Position numbers and translations under genes: made by a program. From Nostoc sp. TCL26-01 (GTDB lineage Bacteria; Cyanobacteriota; Cyanobacteriia; Cyanobacteriales; Nostocaceae), in assembly GCF_013393945.1 (NCBI RefSeq), contig NZ_CP040297.1:6662809-6726808 (forward strand): DNA of 64,000 nucleotides, written 5' to 3'. The notes beneath the pieces were generated by a model that was not told the DNA's origin, did no database searches, and worked only from the letters and a program-made list of their open reading frames with translations. Below are positions 1-9,633 of this stretch, in pieces (the stretch's first letter is position 1; every line of letters begins with the position of its first letter).

Positions 1-1218
1 ACTTTTAGCAAGAGTAAAACTCAATATCCTTTTGGCGTTTCTCCTTATTTCTTAACTAAAGGATTTGGTAGCCATGTATGGGATGTAGACGGAAATGAGT
101 ATATTGACTTTATCAATGGATTAGCAGCAATTACACTAGGATATAATGACCCAGATGTGACAGCAGCAGTACACGCACAGATAGAGGAAGGTGTAATTTT
201 TTCTCTCCCTCATCCACTAGAAATTCAAGTAGCTGAAAAGTTAATTGCAATGGTTCCCTGTGCAGAAATGGTGCGCTTTGGTAAAAATGGTTCTGATGCA
301 ACTACAGGAGCTATACGTTTAGCTAGAGCTTACACTGGACGGGATCATATTGTGGTTTGTGGTTATCATGGCTGGCATGATTGGTATATTGGTTCTACAA
401 CTCGTAATTTAGGAGTACCAAAATCGGTACAGGCATTAACTCATACTTTTAAATACAATGATTTAGACTCGTTACATCAAATATTTGAGCAATATCCTGA
501 TGATGTTGCTGCAATTATTATGGAACCGATGAATGTAGTTCCACCTGAAGCAGGTTTTTTAGAAAGTGTTAAGGAACTTGTGCATCAAAATCGAGCGTTA
601 TTAATTTTTGATGAAACAATTACAGGATTTCGTTTTGCTAATGGTGGCGCTCAAGAATATTTTGGTATCACACCAGATTTGGCTACTTTTGGTAAAGGAT
701 TAGCTAACGGTTATCCTTTATCTGCTATAGCAGGTAGAGGGGATATTATGCAGATGATGGAGGAAATCTTTTTCTCTTTTACATTTGGTGGTGAAACTCT
801 CTCATTAGCAGCTGCTCTAGCAACTATGACTAAGTTACAGAAGTTGCCAGTTGTTGAGGCATTAAGGACACAAGGTCAAAAGATTTTATTAAGAATACAA
901 CAATTAATTGAGGAACAATCAATTAGTCATCTTATCTCTATTGCTGGTTATCCTTGCTGGTCATTTTTGCTATTTAAAGATGTCCATCCCTATAGTCAAT
1001 GGGAGATTAAGACTTTATTTTTACAGGAGATGTTTGCTAGAGGTATTCTGACTTTGGGAACACATAATATGAGCTACTCTCATAGTGATATTGATATTGA
1101 AGAATTACTATCAGTTTATCGCCAGGTGTTTTTAATGTTGAAGGATGTAATTTTAGGTCATAACCTTGAAGAATATCTCAAATGTCAACCATTAGAGCCA
1201 TTATTTAAAATCAGATGA
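1..1218 (+). CDS. Class III PLP aminotransferase (glutamate-1-semialdehyde aminomutase-like), 5' truncated by window
   Basis: The reading frame is open from the first base, so the start lies upstream of the window; the first in-window ATG-type start near 157 is internal. The visible N-terminus reads GSHVWDVDGNEYIDFI, the usual opening of the GSA-aminomutase/class III aminotransferase fold. The PLP-phosphate and cofactor motifs follow: GSDAT near base 285, FDETITGFRF near 607, and the Schiff-base lysine in TFGKGLANGYP near 694. The gene overlaps the next by 4 bases (ATGA), and it sits directly before pseG-pseH and pseI, so it probably aminates a sugar or a small donor molecule used in nonulosonic-acid surface glycan synthesis rather than making 5-aminolevulinate. 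That role is inference; the usual PseC aminotransferase is a different (DegT) family and may lie upstream. Confidence 0.85.
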   Translation, partial: TFSKSKTQYPFGVSPYFLTKGFGSHVWDVDGNEYIDFINGLAAITLGYNDPDVTAAVHAQIEEGVIFSLPHPLEIQVAEKLIAMVPCAEMVRFGKNGSDATTGAIRLARAYTGRDHIVVCGYHGWHDWYIGSTTRNLGVPKSVQALTHTFKYNDLDSLHQIFEQYPDDVAAIIMEPMNVVPPEAGFLESVKELVHQNRALLIFDETITGFRFANGGAQEYFGITPDLATFGKGLANGYPLSAIAGRGDIMQMMEEIFFSFTFGGETLSLAAALATMTKLQKLPVVEALRTQGQKILLRIQQLIEEQSISHLISIAGYPCWSFLLFKDVHPYSQWEIKTLFLQEMFARGILTLGTHNMSYSHSDIDIEELLSVYRQVFLMLKDVILGHNLEEYLKCQPLEPLFKIR

Positions 1219-2714
1219 ATTTACTATTCCGTGTTGATGTGTCTACCCAAATAGGTACTGGTCATTTGATGCGTTGTTTAGCTTTAGCTCAGGCTTGGCA
1301 AGATGCTGGAGGTAAGGCAGTGTTTGTCATGGCTAATATAGTACCTGTACTGGAGAAAAGATTAATATCAGAAGGCATAGAAATTTTAAAAATTACGAAT
1401 CAATTAGCCACTAAAGATGCAGAGACAACTGCTATGTTGGTAAACAAATTTAATAGTGATTGGTTGGTCATAGATGGTTATCATTTTGATGATGAGTATC
1501 AAAAAATAATTAAAAGTGTGGGTTTGAAAATCCTGTTTATTGATGATTATGGACACGTAAATCATTATTATGCTGATATAGTCTTGAATCAAAATATTTC
1601 TGCTGATGGTGGATTATATACTAACCGAGAACCTTATACTCAGTTATTACTTGGTACACGCTACACACTTTTACGCCGTGAGTTTTGGCAATGGCAAGGA
1701 TGGCAGCGAATCAATCCATCTATAGCCAGTAAAATACTTATAACAATGGGTGGTGCTGATATTGATAATGTCACTTTGAAGGTAATACAAGGATTACAAT
1801 TGCTGTCAGATTATCCTTTAGAAGTGCTAGTTGTCATTGGAGGTAGTAATCCTCATTATGACCAACTAAAATCAGCTGCGGAAGCATCAAAATTTCCTAT
1901 TCGCTTAGAAAATAATGTTATAAATATGCCTGAACTGATAGCTTGGGCTGATTTAGCAATAACTGCTGGTGGTAGTACTTGTTGGGAATTGGCTTTTATG
2001 GGGTTGCCCAGCCTGATAATAATTTTAGCTGAGAATCAACAGGCGATCGCACAAAAATTGCATTCCCTAAAAGCAGCTATTAATTTAGGTTGGTATCACG
2101 ATATTTCTGCTGATGAAATAGCTTTAGCAGTTAATCAATTATCACAGGATATTCATAGACGATTAGCAATGAGTAAATCTAGCCAATCACTAGTAGATGG
2201 TTCAGGTAGTCAGCGTATAGTCAGATATTTAAAAAACTACTTATTAAAACTACGTTCAGTCTCTATAGAAGATTGTGAATTATTGTGGCAATGGGCAAAT
2301 GATCCAGAAGTACGTGTTGCTTCTTTTTCCTCAGAATTTATCGGTTGGGAAGAACATTTGCAATGGTTCAAGTCAAAACTCAATTCTCCTAACTGCATTT
2401 TCTATATTGCGCTGAATGAACATAACATACCTATTGGGCAAATTCGTTATGAAATAGAAGCCAGAGAAGCTGTTATATCAATTAGTATTGCTCAACAATT
2501 CCGGCATCAAGGCTACGGTAGTTACTTAATTGAACTAGCTCAAAAACAAATTTTTAAAAATATACATATTGTTAAAATTCATGCCTATATTAAACAAAAT
2601 AATCAAGCATCTATTAGAACATTTACAAAAACTGGGTTTCAAATAGTGGAAACAGTATTAAAACAGGAAAAGCAAGCAATTCATTTAGTGAGTACAGGTA
2701 GCAATCTACTATAA
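1215..2714 (+). CDS. pseG: PseG-PseH fusion: UDP-sugar hydrolase plus GNAT N-acetyltransferase of pseudaminic acid synthesis
   Basis: Residues 1 to about 330 match PseG, a GT-B-fold enzyme that removes UDP from UDP-2,4-diacetamido-2,4,6-trideoxy-altropyranose: the start FRVDVSTQIGTGHLMRCLAL contains the glycine-rich loop and the conserved His of the family, and ITAGGSTCWELAFMGLPSL is the C-terminal nucleotide-binding motif. Residues about 340-490 form a GNAT domain with the acetyl-CoA loop QQFRHQGYGSYL, comparable to PseH, which acetylates the 4-amino group. In many bacteria these are two separate proteins; here they are one 499-residue chain. The start ATG overlaps the stop of the aminotransferase gene (ATGA), and pseI begins 8 bases downstream, indicating one operon. 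Confidence 0.88.
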   Translation: MNLLFRVDVSTQIGTGHLMRCLALAQAWQDAGGKAVFVMANIVPVLEKRLISEGIEILKITNQLATKDAETTAMLVNKFNSDWLVIDGYHFDDEYQKIIKSVGLKILFIDDYGHVNHYYADIVLNQNISADGGLYTNREPYTQLLLGTRYTLLRREFWQWQGWQRINPSIASKILITMGGADIDNVTLKVIQGLQLLSDYPLEVLVVIGGSNPHYDQLKSAAEASKFPIRLENNVINMPELIAWADLAITAGGSTCWELAFMGLPSLIIILAENQQAIAQKLHSLKAAINLGWYHDISADEIALAVNQLSQDIHRRLAMSKSSQSLVDGSGSQRIVRYLKNYLLKLRSVSIEDCELLWQWANDPEVRVASFSSEFIGWEEHLQWFKSKLNSPNCIFYIALNEHNIPIGQIRYEIEAREAVISISIAQQFRHQGYGSYLIELAQKQIFKNIHIVKIHAYIKQNNQASIRTFTKTGFQIVETVLKQEKQAIHLVSTGSNLL

Positions 2715-2721
2715 AAACAAG

Positions 2722-3774
2722 ATGCAGGAAATTTGTATTGCAGGTAAAAAAATTAGTGTAAATCATCCGCCATTGATAATTGCGGAAATGTCTGGTAATC
2801 ATAACCAATCATTAGAAACAGCTTTAGAAATTGTGGAAGCTGCTGCTAAGTCTGGAGTTCATGCGCTCAAAATCCAGACTTACACCGCAGATACTATGAC
2901 ATTGGATATCAATGAGGGTGAATTTTATATTGATAATCCTCAAAGTCTTTGGCATGGTAATTCATTACATCATTTATATCAACAAGCTTACACACATTGG
3001 GAATGGCATCAACCAATTTTTGAACGTTGTCGGGAATTGGGAATCATTGGTTTTAGCACACCATTTGACGATACTGCTGTTGATTTTCTGGAATCATTAA
3101 ATGTTCCTTGTTATAAAATTGCGTCTTTTGAAAATACAGATTTACCACTAATTCGCAAAGTTGCTAGCACTGGTAAACCAATGATTATTTCTACTGGAAT
3201 GGCAACAGTTGCCGAATTAGATGAAACTGTGAGAACTGCAACAGAAAATGGGTGTCAAGACTTAATATTACTCAAATGCACAAGTACATATCCGGCGACT
3301 CCAGAAAATAGTAACTTGCTAACAATTCCGCATCTACGTGACTTATTTCATGTACAGGTAGGATTATCAGATCACACCCTAGGAATTGGTGTTGCTGTAG
3401 CTAGTGTGGCTTTAGGTGTCAGAGTTATTGAAAAACATTTTACTCTGTGTCGGGCTGATGGTGGTGTTGATTCTGCTTTTTCAATGGAACCTGAAGAAAT
3501 GCAACAATTAGTCCTTGAGAGTGAGAGAGCTTGGCAAGCGATGGGTAGTATACAGTATGGGGCAACTCAGGCTGAAAAAGATTCTTTGACTTTTAGGCGA
3601 TCGCTCTATATTTCTCAAGACATGAAAGCTGGGGATATATTGACTGCTGATAATCTCAAAGCAGTACGTCCTGGTTTTGGTTTATCTCCTAAGTATTATG
3701 ATATTTTTCTTGGCAAACACATTAAGCAAGATGCCAAAAAGGGAACACCTGTAACTTGGAATTTACTTGATTAG
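2722..3774 (+). CDS. pseI: Pseudaminic acid synthase (NeuB family)
   Basis: PseI condenses the 6-deoxy-AltdiNAc sugar released by PseG with phosphoenolpyruvate to form the nine-carbon acid pseudaminate in the cytoplasm. The 350-residue protein has the NeuB TIM-barrel start (PPLIIAEMSGNHNQSLETAL), the substrate-contact strand VHALKIQTYTADTMTL, the segment KIASFENTDLPLIRKVA, and the metal-site region VGLSDHTLGIGVAVASVALG followed by VIEKHFTL. A C-terminal SAF (antifreeze-like) domain covers about residues 290-350 (SLYISQDMKAGDILTADNLK). Length is normal for the family. Wording of the first 60 residues (MSGNHNQSLETAL, KIQTYTADTMTLD) fits PseI better than sialic or legionaminic synthases, but legionaminate synthase remains possible. 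Confidence 0.9.
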   Translation: MQEICIAGKKISVNHPPLIIAEMSGNHNQSLETALEIVEAAAKSGVHALKIQTYTADTMTLDINEGEFYIDNPQSLWHGNSLHHLYQQAYTHWEWHQPIFERCRELGIIGFSTPFDDTAVDFLESLNVPCYKIASFENTDLPLIRKVASTGKPMIISTGMATVAELDETVRTATENGCQDLILLKCTSTYPATPENSNLLTIPHLRDLFHVQVGLSDHTLGIGVAVASVALGVRVIEKHFTLCRADGGVDSAFSMEPEEMQQLVLESERAWQAMGSIQYGATQAEKDSLTFRRSLYISQDMKAGDILTADNLKAVRPGFGLSPKYYDIFLGKHIKQDAKKGTPVTWNLLD

Positions 3775-3808
3775 AACACAATTATTACCGTATTTATTAA
3801 ATTGAATT

Positions 3809-6523
3809 ATGTCTGAACAAAAGAAAGTCTTATTTTTCTCTTTATATTCTATTCCTCCAGCTTGGTTATTCCATCATCAAGTTGATGCGACTCTCGCCAC
3901 AGTATTAAGAATGCTAGACTGCGATGTTTTAACTATTGGCTGTAATGGACTATTTAAATCCTGCTACATCATGAGAGGAGCAGGAGACATGGAAAAAGAA
4001 TTATGTAATTATTGTTCTCGGACAAGCCGAGAATATTTTCATGATTTATTTGAACTTCCTCACAAACAAATTAGAGATTTTGTCATTGGAGATGATTACA
4101 ACTTAGCTCAAACATGGGTAGAAACTCTTGAACCAGAAAAATATGCAGAGGCTTACTATCAAGATTTGCCAATAGGTGAATGGGTGACATCATCTATATA
4201 TACTTACTTTAGAATTACATCGAGAGGACTATCTAATCCAGATGTGAGAAAAGTTCACAGAGATTATTTGATTGATGGTTTAATTACTTATAAAGCAGTA
4301 TCTAGATTAATAGATTTTTATCAACCAACCCATCTCTTTTTATTAGGAGCGAGGTTAGCACCTTCTCGCATCGCTTTTGAGGTAGCACGTCAACGCAATC
4401 TTGATGTGATTGTTCAAGAGAGAGGATATATCAATGACACTTATACTTTAGTACATAACTATACTTGTTCTCATTCTAAACCGGCGCTAAATTTAATTAG
4501 TGCTTGGGAAAATATTCCCCTGACTACTTCTGAGTTGATAGCGGTGAAAAAATATTGGCTAGAACGGGAAGCTGGACAAAATTTAAATTTCTCGTCCTTC
4601 TATGATTATCAGACAGATTATAGTTCTGTTCGTCGTCAGCTAAATATCCCAGAAGATGCCAAAATTTTTGCAGTATTCACTTCTAGTGAAGATGAACTAG
4701 CCATGTCTGAAGACTTCGCTGGTATTACATCTCAACTTGATATTATTGATAAGTTAATAGAAATATTTGCAGATAGAGATGAATATTTAGTACTTCGTCA
4801 TCATCCTTATATAGCAGGTGAAAAATATGTAGCTGCTGAGATGGATTTTATTGTTAGAGCCTATCAGCAATCTCTATCTCTGCCTAAAAATGTGCGAATT
4901 ATTATGCCATCAGAGCAGCTAACCTCTTATGCTTTGTTATGGCATACTGATGCAGCGATCGCTTTCTTCAGTACAATGGCGATTGAGTGTACTGCTAAAG
5001 GGATACCCACAGCTGTTTCCGAGCAATCTTTATATAGTTCAGCTGTGCGCCATGTAATTCATCAATCTGATATACCATCCTTAATAACTTTAGTAGATAG
5101 CCTGTTATCTGAATCAGCCCAAGTAACAATAGAAGATTATCGAAAATTATATCGCTTTACAAATACGCTATTTTTTAGGTTTTGCAATAAATTTAGCTCA
5201 TTTAATTCCCAAGGATTATTATATGAGAATAAAGAGCAATTAAAACCAGGTATAGATCCCACATTGGATAAAGTCTGTAATAATATTCTAAATGGTTCTT
5301 CATTATATAATTTGCCTAACATTGAACACGAACAGCGTTCTGTTAATGAAGAAAATGAGTTTTTAGAGAAATATTCATTAGAGATTTGTGATTTTCGTCA
5401 AAAAATTAGATACGAATCATCATTAAAAGACCAGATAACACCAACTTATCCATCGGTAGGTGTTGTGAAGCTTAATTATAAAAACGAATTAGAACCTCCA
5501 GATTTTCTATTCAAAAGCTTAAAACATTCCACATATCAGAAAATCAATGAATATTCTATAGATTTTGATTTGACAAATCACTCTCAAAGCCTAGAGTCTA
5601 TTTTAGATTTATTAACAAAAATTCCCGATGAATATATTCTCTTAAGCCATAGCAATATTCAATACTGTAAATCTGTCATCTCATCAGCAATGGAAGTTTT
5701 ACTAGCTGACATAACATATAAAGTGCCAGGAGTCTGGTTTGGGGGATGGTTGCCTATTAGTGAAAACTTAATGCGAAACGGAGAATATTTGCCTCAAAGT
5801 ATTTTTACCAAACGTGATCCAAATGTTAGTTATGAAAAAGCTGTTAATACTTTATCTTGGCTCAAATATCCACTGAGTTTATTAGCATTTTGTCTGATTC
5901 GTAAACAAGCACTAGTGAAAGCCATAGATATATTGAGATATATTCCCAAAAGTGAGGAAGCAGCAGAACTATTGTTTATATTTATCAAGGGTATAGACGT
6001 TCACAAAATTGAAAAACCTCTGCTGTTAATTCAAGATATTCCTGCATCTATTCAAAGTTTGCTGCGGCAAGAACAATTAATTGCTCTCCAAGAAAATTTT
6101 AATTTAAAAGATATAAATTTGATAATTTTTCCAGATTGGAGACAATCAGAAGATTTAATCACTTCAGACTTAGAAAAAGTTATTAAAGCAATAGCCACTC
6201 ATCCCAATAACGACAAAATTACCTTATTGATTAACACAAACAATGTTGCTGCCGAGGATGCAGAGTTATTGTTATCTGGTGTAGCCATGAATTTACTAAT
6301 GGCAGAAGATTTAGATATTAGTGAAGGATTGCAAATTTCTCTAGTAGGAAATTTATCTGATATTGAGTGGCAAGCTTTGCTAGCTCAAATCCATGCTCGA
6401 ATTATTTTAGACTATGAAGATAAACAAGCTTTGGCGCAAGTACCAGTCAAAAACCTATCATCTTATCAAGTAGATCATTTGATAAATAATCTTAACCCAA
6501 CCTTGTATGTTGAGATTGTTTAA
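3809..6523 (+). CDS. Large multi-domain glycosyltransferase-like protein of the surface-glycan cluster
   Basis: This 904-residue protein has no single family that I recognise. The first ~460 residues look like a GT-B/capsule-synthesis type region: a Cys-containing N-terminal block (ELCNYCSRTSREYFHDLF), then YLVLRHHPYIAGEKY around residues 330-345 and AIECTAKGIPTAVSEQSLYS around 390-410, the kind of nucleotide-sugar site seen in Capsule_synth proteins. The middle (about 545-750) contains IPDEYILLSHSNIQYCKS. The last ~130 residues (FPDWRQSEDLITSDLEKVIK onward) resemble, from memory, a domain often attached to cyanobacterial glycosyltransferases and SPINDLY proteins. It starts 34 bases after pseI and is probably cotranscribed. 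The likely job is transfer of the nonulosonic acid or another sugar to a surface acceptor; this is inference from context. Confidence 0.65.
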   Translation: MSEQKKVLFFSLYSIPPAWLFHHQVDATLATVLRMLDCDVLTIGCNGLFKSCYIMRGAGDMEKELCNYCSRTSREYFHDLFELPHKQIRDFVIGDDYNLAQTWVETLEPEKYAEAYYQDLPIGEWVTSSIYTYFRITSRGLSNPDVRKVHRDYLIDGLITYKAVSRLIDFYQPTHLFLLGARLAPSRIAFEVARQRNLDVIVQERGYINDTYTLVHNYTCSHSKPALNLISAWENIPLTTSELIAVKKYWLEREAGQNLNFSSFYDYQTDYSSVRRQLNIPEDAKIFAVFTSSEDELAMSEDFAGITSQLDIIDKLIEIFADRDEYLVLRHHPYIAGEKYVAAEMDFIVRAYQQSLSLPKNVRIIMPSEQLTSYALLWHTDAAIAFFSTMAIECTAKGIPTAVSEQSLYSSAVRHVIHQSDIPSLITLVDSLLSESAQVTIEDYRKLYRFTNTLFFRFCNKFSSFNSQGLLYENKEQLKPGIDPTLDKVCNNILNGSSLYNLPNIEHEQRSVNEENEFLEKYSLEICDFRQKIRYESSLKDQITPTYPSVGVVKLNYKNELEPPDFLFKSLKHSTYQKINEYSIDFDLTNHSQSLESILDLLTKIPDEYILLSHSNIQYCKSVISSAMEVLLADITYKVPGVWFGGWLPISENLMRNGEYLPQSIFTKRDPNVSYEKAVNTLSWLKYPLSLLAFCLIRKQALVKAIDILRYIPKSEEAAELLFIFIKGIDVHKIEKPLLLIQDIPASIQSLLRQEQLIALQENFNLKDINLIIFPDWRQSEDLITSDLEKVIKAIATHPNNDKITLLINTNNVAAEDAELLLSGVAMNLLMAEDLDISEGLQISLVGNLSDIEWQALLAQIHARIILDYEDKQALAQVPVKNLSSYQVDHLINNLNPTLYVEIV

Positions 6524-6611
6524 AAAATCAAATCAGACTGCTATGTGTGGAATAAGATTGTATCTGAGTATGTTAAATCTTAAAGCCACACCCATATCTT
6601 AAAATCTTGCT

Positions 6612-7190
6612 GTGACTGCTATTACTATTAATTTTAGTAACATCATCAAACTTAATGATGACCAATTTTATCAGCTATGCCGAGATAATCCTGATATTAA
6701 GTTCGAGCGTAATGCTAATGGAGAATTGATAGTAATGCCGCCTACAGGGGGAGAAACTGGAAAACTTAACGCCAAACTGACTGCACGATTTGTTTTGTGG
6801 AATGAACAAGCACATCTGGGCGAAGTTTTTGACTCCTCTACTTGCTTTAGACTACCTAACGGAACAAACCGTTCGCCTGATGTTTCCTGGATAGAACTCA
6901 GCAGATGGAATGCACTTTCGGCAGAACAACGGGAACGATTTCCTCCCATAGCTCCCGATTTTGTTTTAGAGCTAATGTCCCCATCTGATAGTTTGAGTGA
7001 AGCACAAGCTAAAATGCAAGAGTATATGAACGCAGGAGTAAAACTGGGTTGGCTAATAGATAGAAAAACGCGCTTTGTGGAAATTTATCGACAAGGACAA
7101 CCAAAAGAAGTATTGGAATTTCCGACAAGTTTATCTGGAGAGGATGTATTACTTGGTTTTACTTTAGACTTGCAGATTATCTGGAGTTAA
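6612..7190 (+). CDS. Uma2-family putative restriction endonuclease (DUF820)
   Basis: A 192-residue protein starting with GTG. It carries the PD-(D/E)XK-type core of the Uma2/DUF820 family: RSPDVSWIELSRW, then PDFVLELMSPSDSL with the acidic E, and the helix KMQEYMNAGVKLGWLID. These proteins are very numerous in filamentous cyanobacteria; their substrate is not established. It stands alone, convergent with the SPINDLY transferase gene, with a shared hairpin terminator in the 66-base gap. The start was chosen as the GTG at 6612 because it gives the family-typical N-terminus and no upstream ATG is available in frame. Confidence 0.8.
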   Translation: MTAITINFSNIIKLNDDQFYQLCRDNPDIKFERNANGELIVMPPTGGETGKLNAKLTARFVLWNEQAHLGEVFDSSTCFRLPNGTNRSPDVSWIELSRWNALSAEQRERFPPIAPDFVLELMSPSDSLSEAQAKMQEYMNAGVKLGWLIDRKTRFVEIYRQGQPKEVLEFPTSLSGEDVLLGFTLDLQIIWS

Positions 7191-7208
7191 AATTTATTAT
7201 TCTAGAGA

Positions 7209-7243
7209 AAAAATCCCAGTATTTTTAAGATACCAGGATTTTT
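7209..7243. terminator. Bidirectional hairpin terminator between convergent genes
   Basis: AAAAATCC (7209-7216) pairs with GGATTTTT (7236-7243), with GTAT/ATAC extending the stem around a short loop. Runs of A before and T after the stem allow it to end both the Uma2 transcript and the minus-strand transferase transcript. Confidence 0.6.
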
Positions 7244-7256
7244 ATGTCACTAAAAT

Positions 7257-9485
7257 TTATGCTTCGTCAATATACTTCTGCCACATCTGCTCGTAAGCAT
7301 TTTCCATCTCGCGGGTAAATTGCTTACCATTCCACAGAGGTGATGTTTTCCTTGATTGTTTTAGTTTCCAAGCAATTTGTTGTCTTAAAGTTTCATCTTT
7401 TCCTAAGCGAATACCCCATTCAACATATTCTTCATCAGTCCAAGCAATACCTTCTGTAATGCCTGCATTCATCATCATAGTGTAGCTGTTACGGGCAGAA
7501 AATTGTTCACCTACCTTTGTTACCATAGGAATACACATCCACAAAGTTTCTAGGGTTGTTGTGGCTCCGTTATAGGGATAAGTGTCTAGTACTATATCAG
7601 CAATACCTAAATTAGCTCGATGTATTGATTCGGAAAATACAATTGGCAAAAATCGTAGTTTGGAATAATCTACACCTTCTTCTTCTGTTAGCTCTTCAAA
7701 AAAGCTTTTCAACGATTCTTCATCAGATATTCCTTTAATCAAGAAGTAGCTATTAGGAACTTCTTTCAGAATTTGCAATTGCAGTCTGCTAATATCTGGG
7801 TGTCGCTTAAAGCCTCTTTGCCCACAGAGATAGACTATTGCATCATCAGGAATATCTAATTGATCACGACTAACTGTAGGTACACTCACCTCAAATCCAT
7901 CTACTGCAACATAGGTTTGAGGTAAGCGCCAAATTTTCTCTTTGTAGTATTCCTGGGCTGAATCTGGTAAAACATAGGGGTCAGCAATAAAATAATCTAC
8001 GGCTGGGATTCCTGACGCATCCCAGCCTAACCATGTGACTTGAACAGGTGCGGGTTTTAGAGCAATGATGTCGCAGGTAGTATCTAAAGTAATACTATCT
8101 AAATCAATTAAAATATCGATTTCATCTTGATATATTTCCTCAGCCATTTGCAAATACTCATTTGATTTATAAGCTTTGTCAATTTTGCCGAGATACCATT
8201 CATGTAAGGGATCGCAAGCTGGACTAGTATTAATAAAATAACCATTAATTTGAAATTTATCTCGGTCATGATATTGAAATAACCATCTTGCCAGCCAACC
8301 GACAGAATGACTTCTCATGCAATGTGATATATATCCAATCTTTAATTTTACATTATCTCTATTATGTTGTTTCCTTCTAAGATTTCCTTGAGAGTATTTA
8401 TCTACTTGCGCTCTATCACAATTAACTATATTTGCTTGACAAATCTGCATTAATTGATTTTGAATATTTCTATTTTTGCTAGGATTGTCTTCGATGTAGG
8501 GAGTGAAAAAGTTAGCATTAAATAATCTAGAAATTCTAGAATTATCAAGTTGTGTAGGATTATCTTCTATGAGCGTTTTTACTAATAGCTCTTGCTGATG
8601 ATGTGTATAACAAGATTCTTGCCAATGCCCACCTGCTGTCATTAATCCCCTAAGAATTTGCCGATTGGCAAAAATTTTATCGGCTAGCTCTTGAACTAAA
8701 GAAAAAAATAGTTTAGCAACTTCTATACCTTTTTCATATTGACCATGATTTTGATAAAGACTAGCCAAATGACCTATAACTTCTGTGTTTTTAGGATTTA
8801 AATCTAAATAGAGTTCACACAACTGTATGGCTACACCATATTGCCTTTGAGAATAACCAATGTCTAGAGCAGCAGGTAACAAAGTAATTAGTAAAGCTTT
8901 TGTGTTATTTTCACAATATGGTAAACAAGCTTCGACAAACTTTAGGGTTGAGGGATGAACAGGTGCATAATCTAAAACTATCTTTAATGATGCCATCAAC
9001 AGTTCTAAGTTGACTTCTAATCTGGGTTCAAGTTGTAGGATTTCAATTATACCTAGTTCTTGTAAATCATTACCTGTATAGATTTCTAGTTTAATGGATA
9101 GTTGTAGGAGATGTAATAAGTTGTGAATACTTTTAGGAGAAATTTCTTTAATATTTTGGCGGATTTTCTCGACAATTGCATATTCTTCTTGACTTTCTTG
9201 ATGTTGAGCTTCGGTTTGCAAAATCTCAATTAATTCTGCATTCCAAACTTCAACTTGTTCTGGTTCTCCTTCCATCATCGCCATCAACCAAGTTGTTTGA
9301 GCTTCTACATCTTGCCCTTGTAATAGCAAGATTAAACCTAAATGCCAATAGTAAGATTTAATATCAGGTTCTATAGTAATTGCCTCTTCATAGAGACTAG
9401 CAGCTTGAGTATAATTTCCTGCAAGTAAATATTTTTCAGCAAGTTGATGATATTGGTTTGGAGAAGTTAAAGAGAGCATAATCAA
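7257..9485 (-). CDS. SPINDLY-type O-linked N-acetylglucosamine transferase with N-terminal TPR region
   Basis: A 742-residue protein. The N-terminal ~300 residues are helical TPR-like repeats (YHQLAEKYLLAGNYTQAASL is the first clear one, another at NPKNTEVIGHLASLYQNHGQYEKG). The C-terminal part from about residue 375 (LKIGYISHCMRSHSVGWLAR) is a Glyco_transf_41/OGT catalytic region, with VQVTWLGWDASGIPAVDYFI, a predicted UDP-binding segment YPYNGATTTLETLWMCIPMVT and a conserved GE(Q)FSARNS motif. Members attach GlcNAc or related sugars to Ser/Thr of proteins, although many cyanobacterial ones may act on glycans. It lies 148 bases downstream of a type IV pilin gene on the same strand, but a terminator hairpin separates them, so cotranscription is not assured. 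Confidence 0.85.
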   Translation of the reverse strand: MIMLSLTSPNQYHQLAEKYLLAGNYTQAASLYEEAITIEPDIKSYYWHLGLILLLQGQDVEAQTTWLMAMMEGEPEQVEVWNAELIEILQTEAQHQESQEEYAIVEKIRQNIKEISPKSIHNLLHLLQLSIKLEIYTGNDLQELGIIEILQLEPRLEVNLELLMASLKIVLDYAPVHPSTLKFVEACLPYCENNTKALLITLLPAALDIGYSQRQYGVAIQLCELYLDLNPKNTEVIGHLASLYQNHGQYEKGIEVAKLFFSLVQELADKIFANRQILRGLMTAGGHWQESCYTHHQQELLVKTLIEDNPTQLDNSRISRLFNANFFTPYIEDNPSKNRNIQNQLMQICQANIVNCDRAQVDKYSQGNLRRKQHNRDNVKLKIGYISHCMRSHSVGWLARWLFQYHDRDKFQINGYFINTSPACDPLHEWYLGKIDKAYKSNEYLQMAEEIYQDEIDILIDLDSITLDTTCDIIALKPAPVQVTWLGWDASGIPAVDYFIADPYVLPDSAQEYYKEKIWRLPQTYVAVDGFEVSVPTVSRDQLDIPDDAIVYLCGQRGFKRHPDISRLQLQILKEVPNSYFLIKGISDEESLKSFFEELTEEEGVDYSKLRFLPIVFSESIHRANLGIADIVLDTYPYNGATTTLETLWMCIPMVTKVGEQFSARNSYTMMMNAGITEGIAWTDEEYVEWGIRLGKDETLRQQIAWKLKQSRKTSPLWNGKQFTREMENAYEQMWQKYIDEA

Positions 9486-9548
9486 ATTTCAAGTAATGGA
9501 GAAAATGAAAACATCTGTTAGCAATCTCAATTCTAGGAAATTGCAAAA

Positions 9549-9578
9549 ATTGGGTAATGTGTAATAACATTACCCAAT
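9549..9578 (-). terminator. Intrinsic terminator downstream of the pilin gene
   Basis: ATTGGGTAATGT (9549-9560) and ACATTACCCAAT (9567-9578) form a perfect 12-bp stem with a 6-base loop; on the minus strand it is followed by TTTT. It is placed to end the pilin transcript before the transferase gene. Confidence 0.65.
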
Positions 9579-9633
9579 CAAACAAAACTTTTATTTGACA
9601 CAACTTAGAAAGGTGGTCAGTAAAATATTGTAT

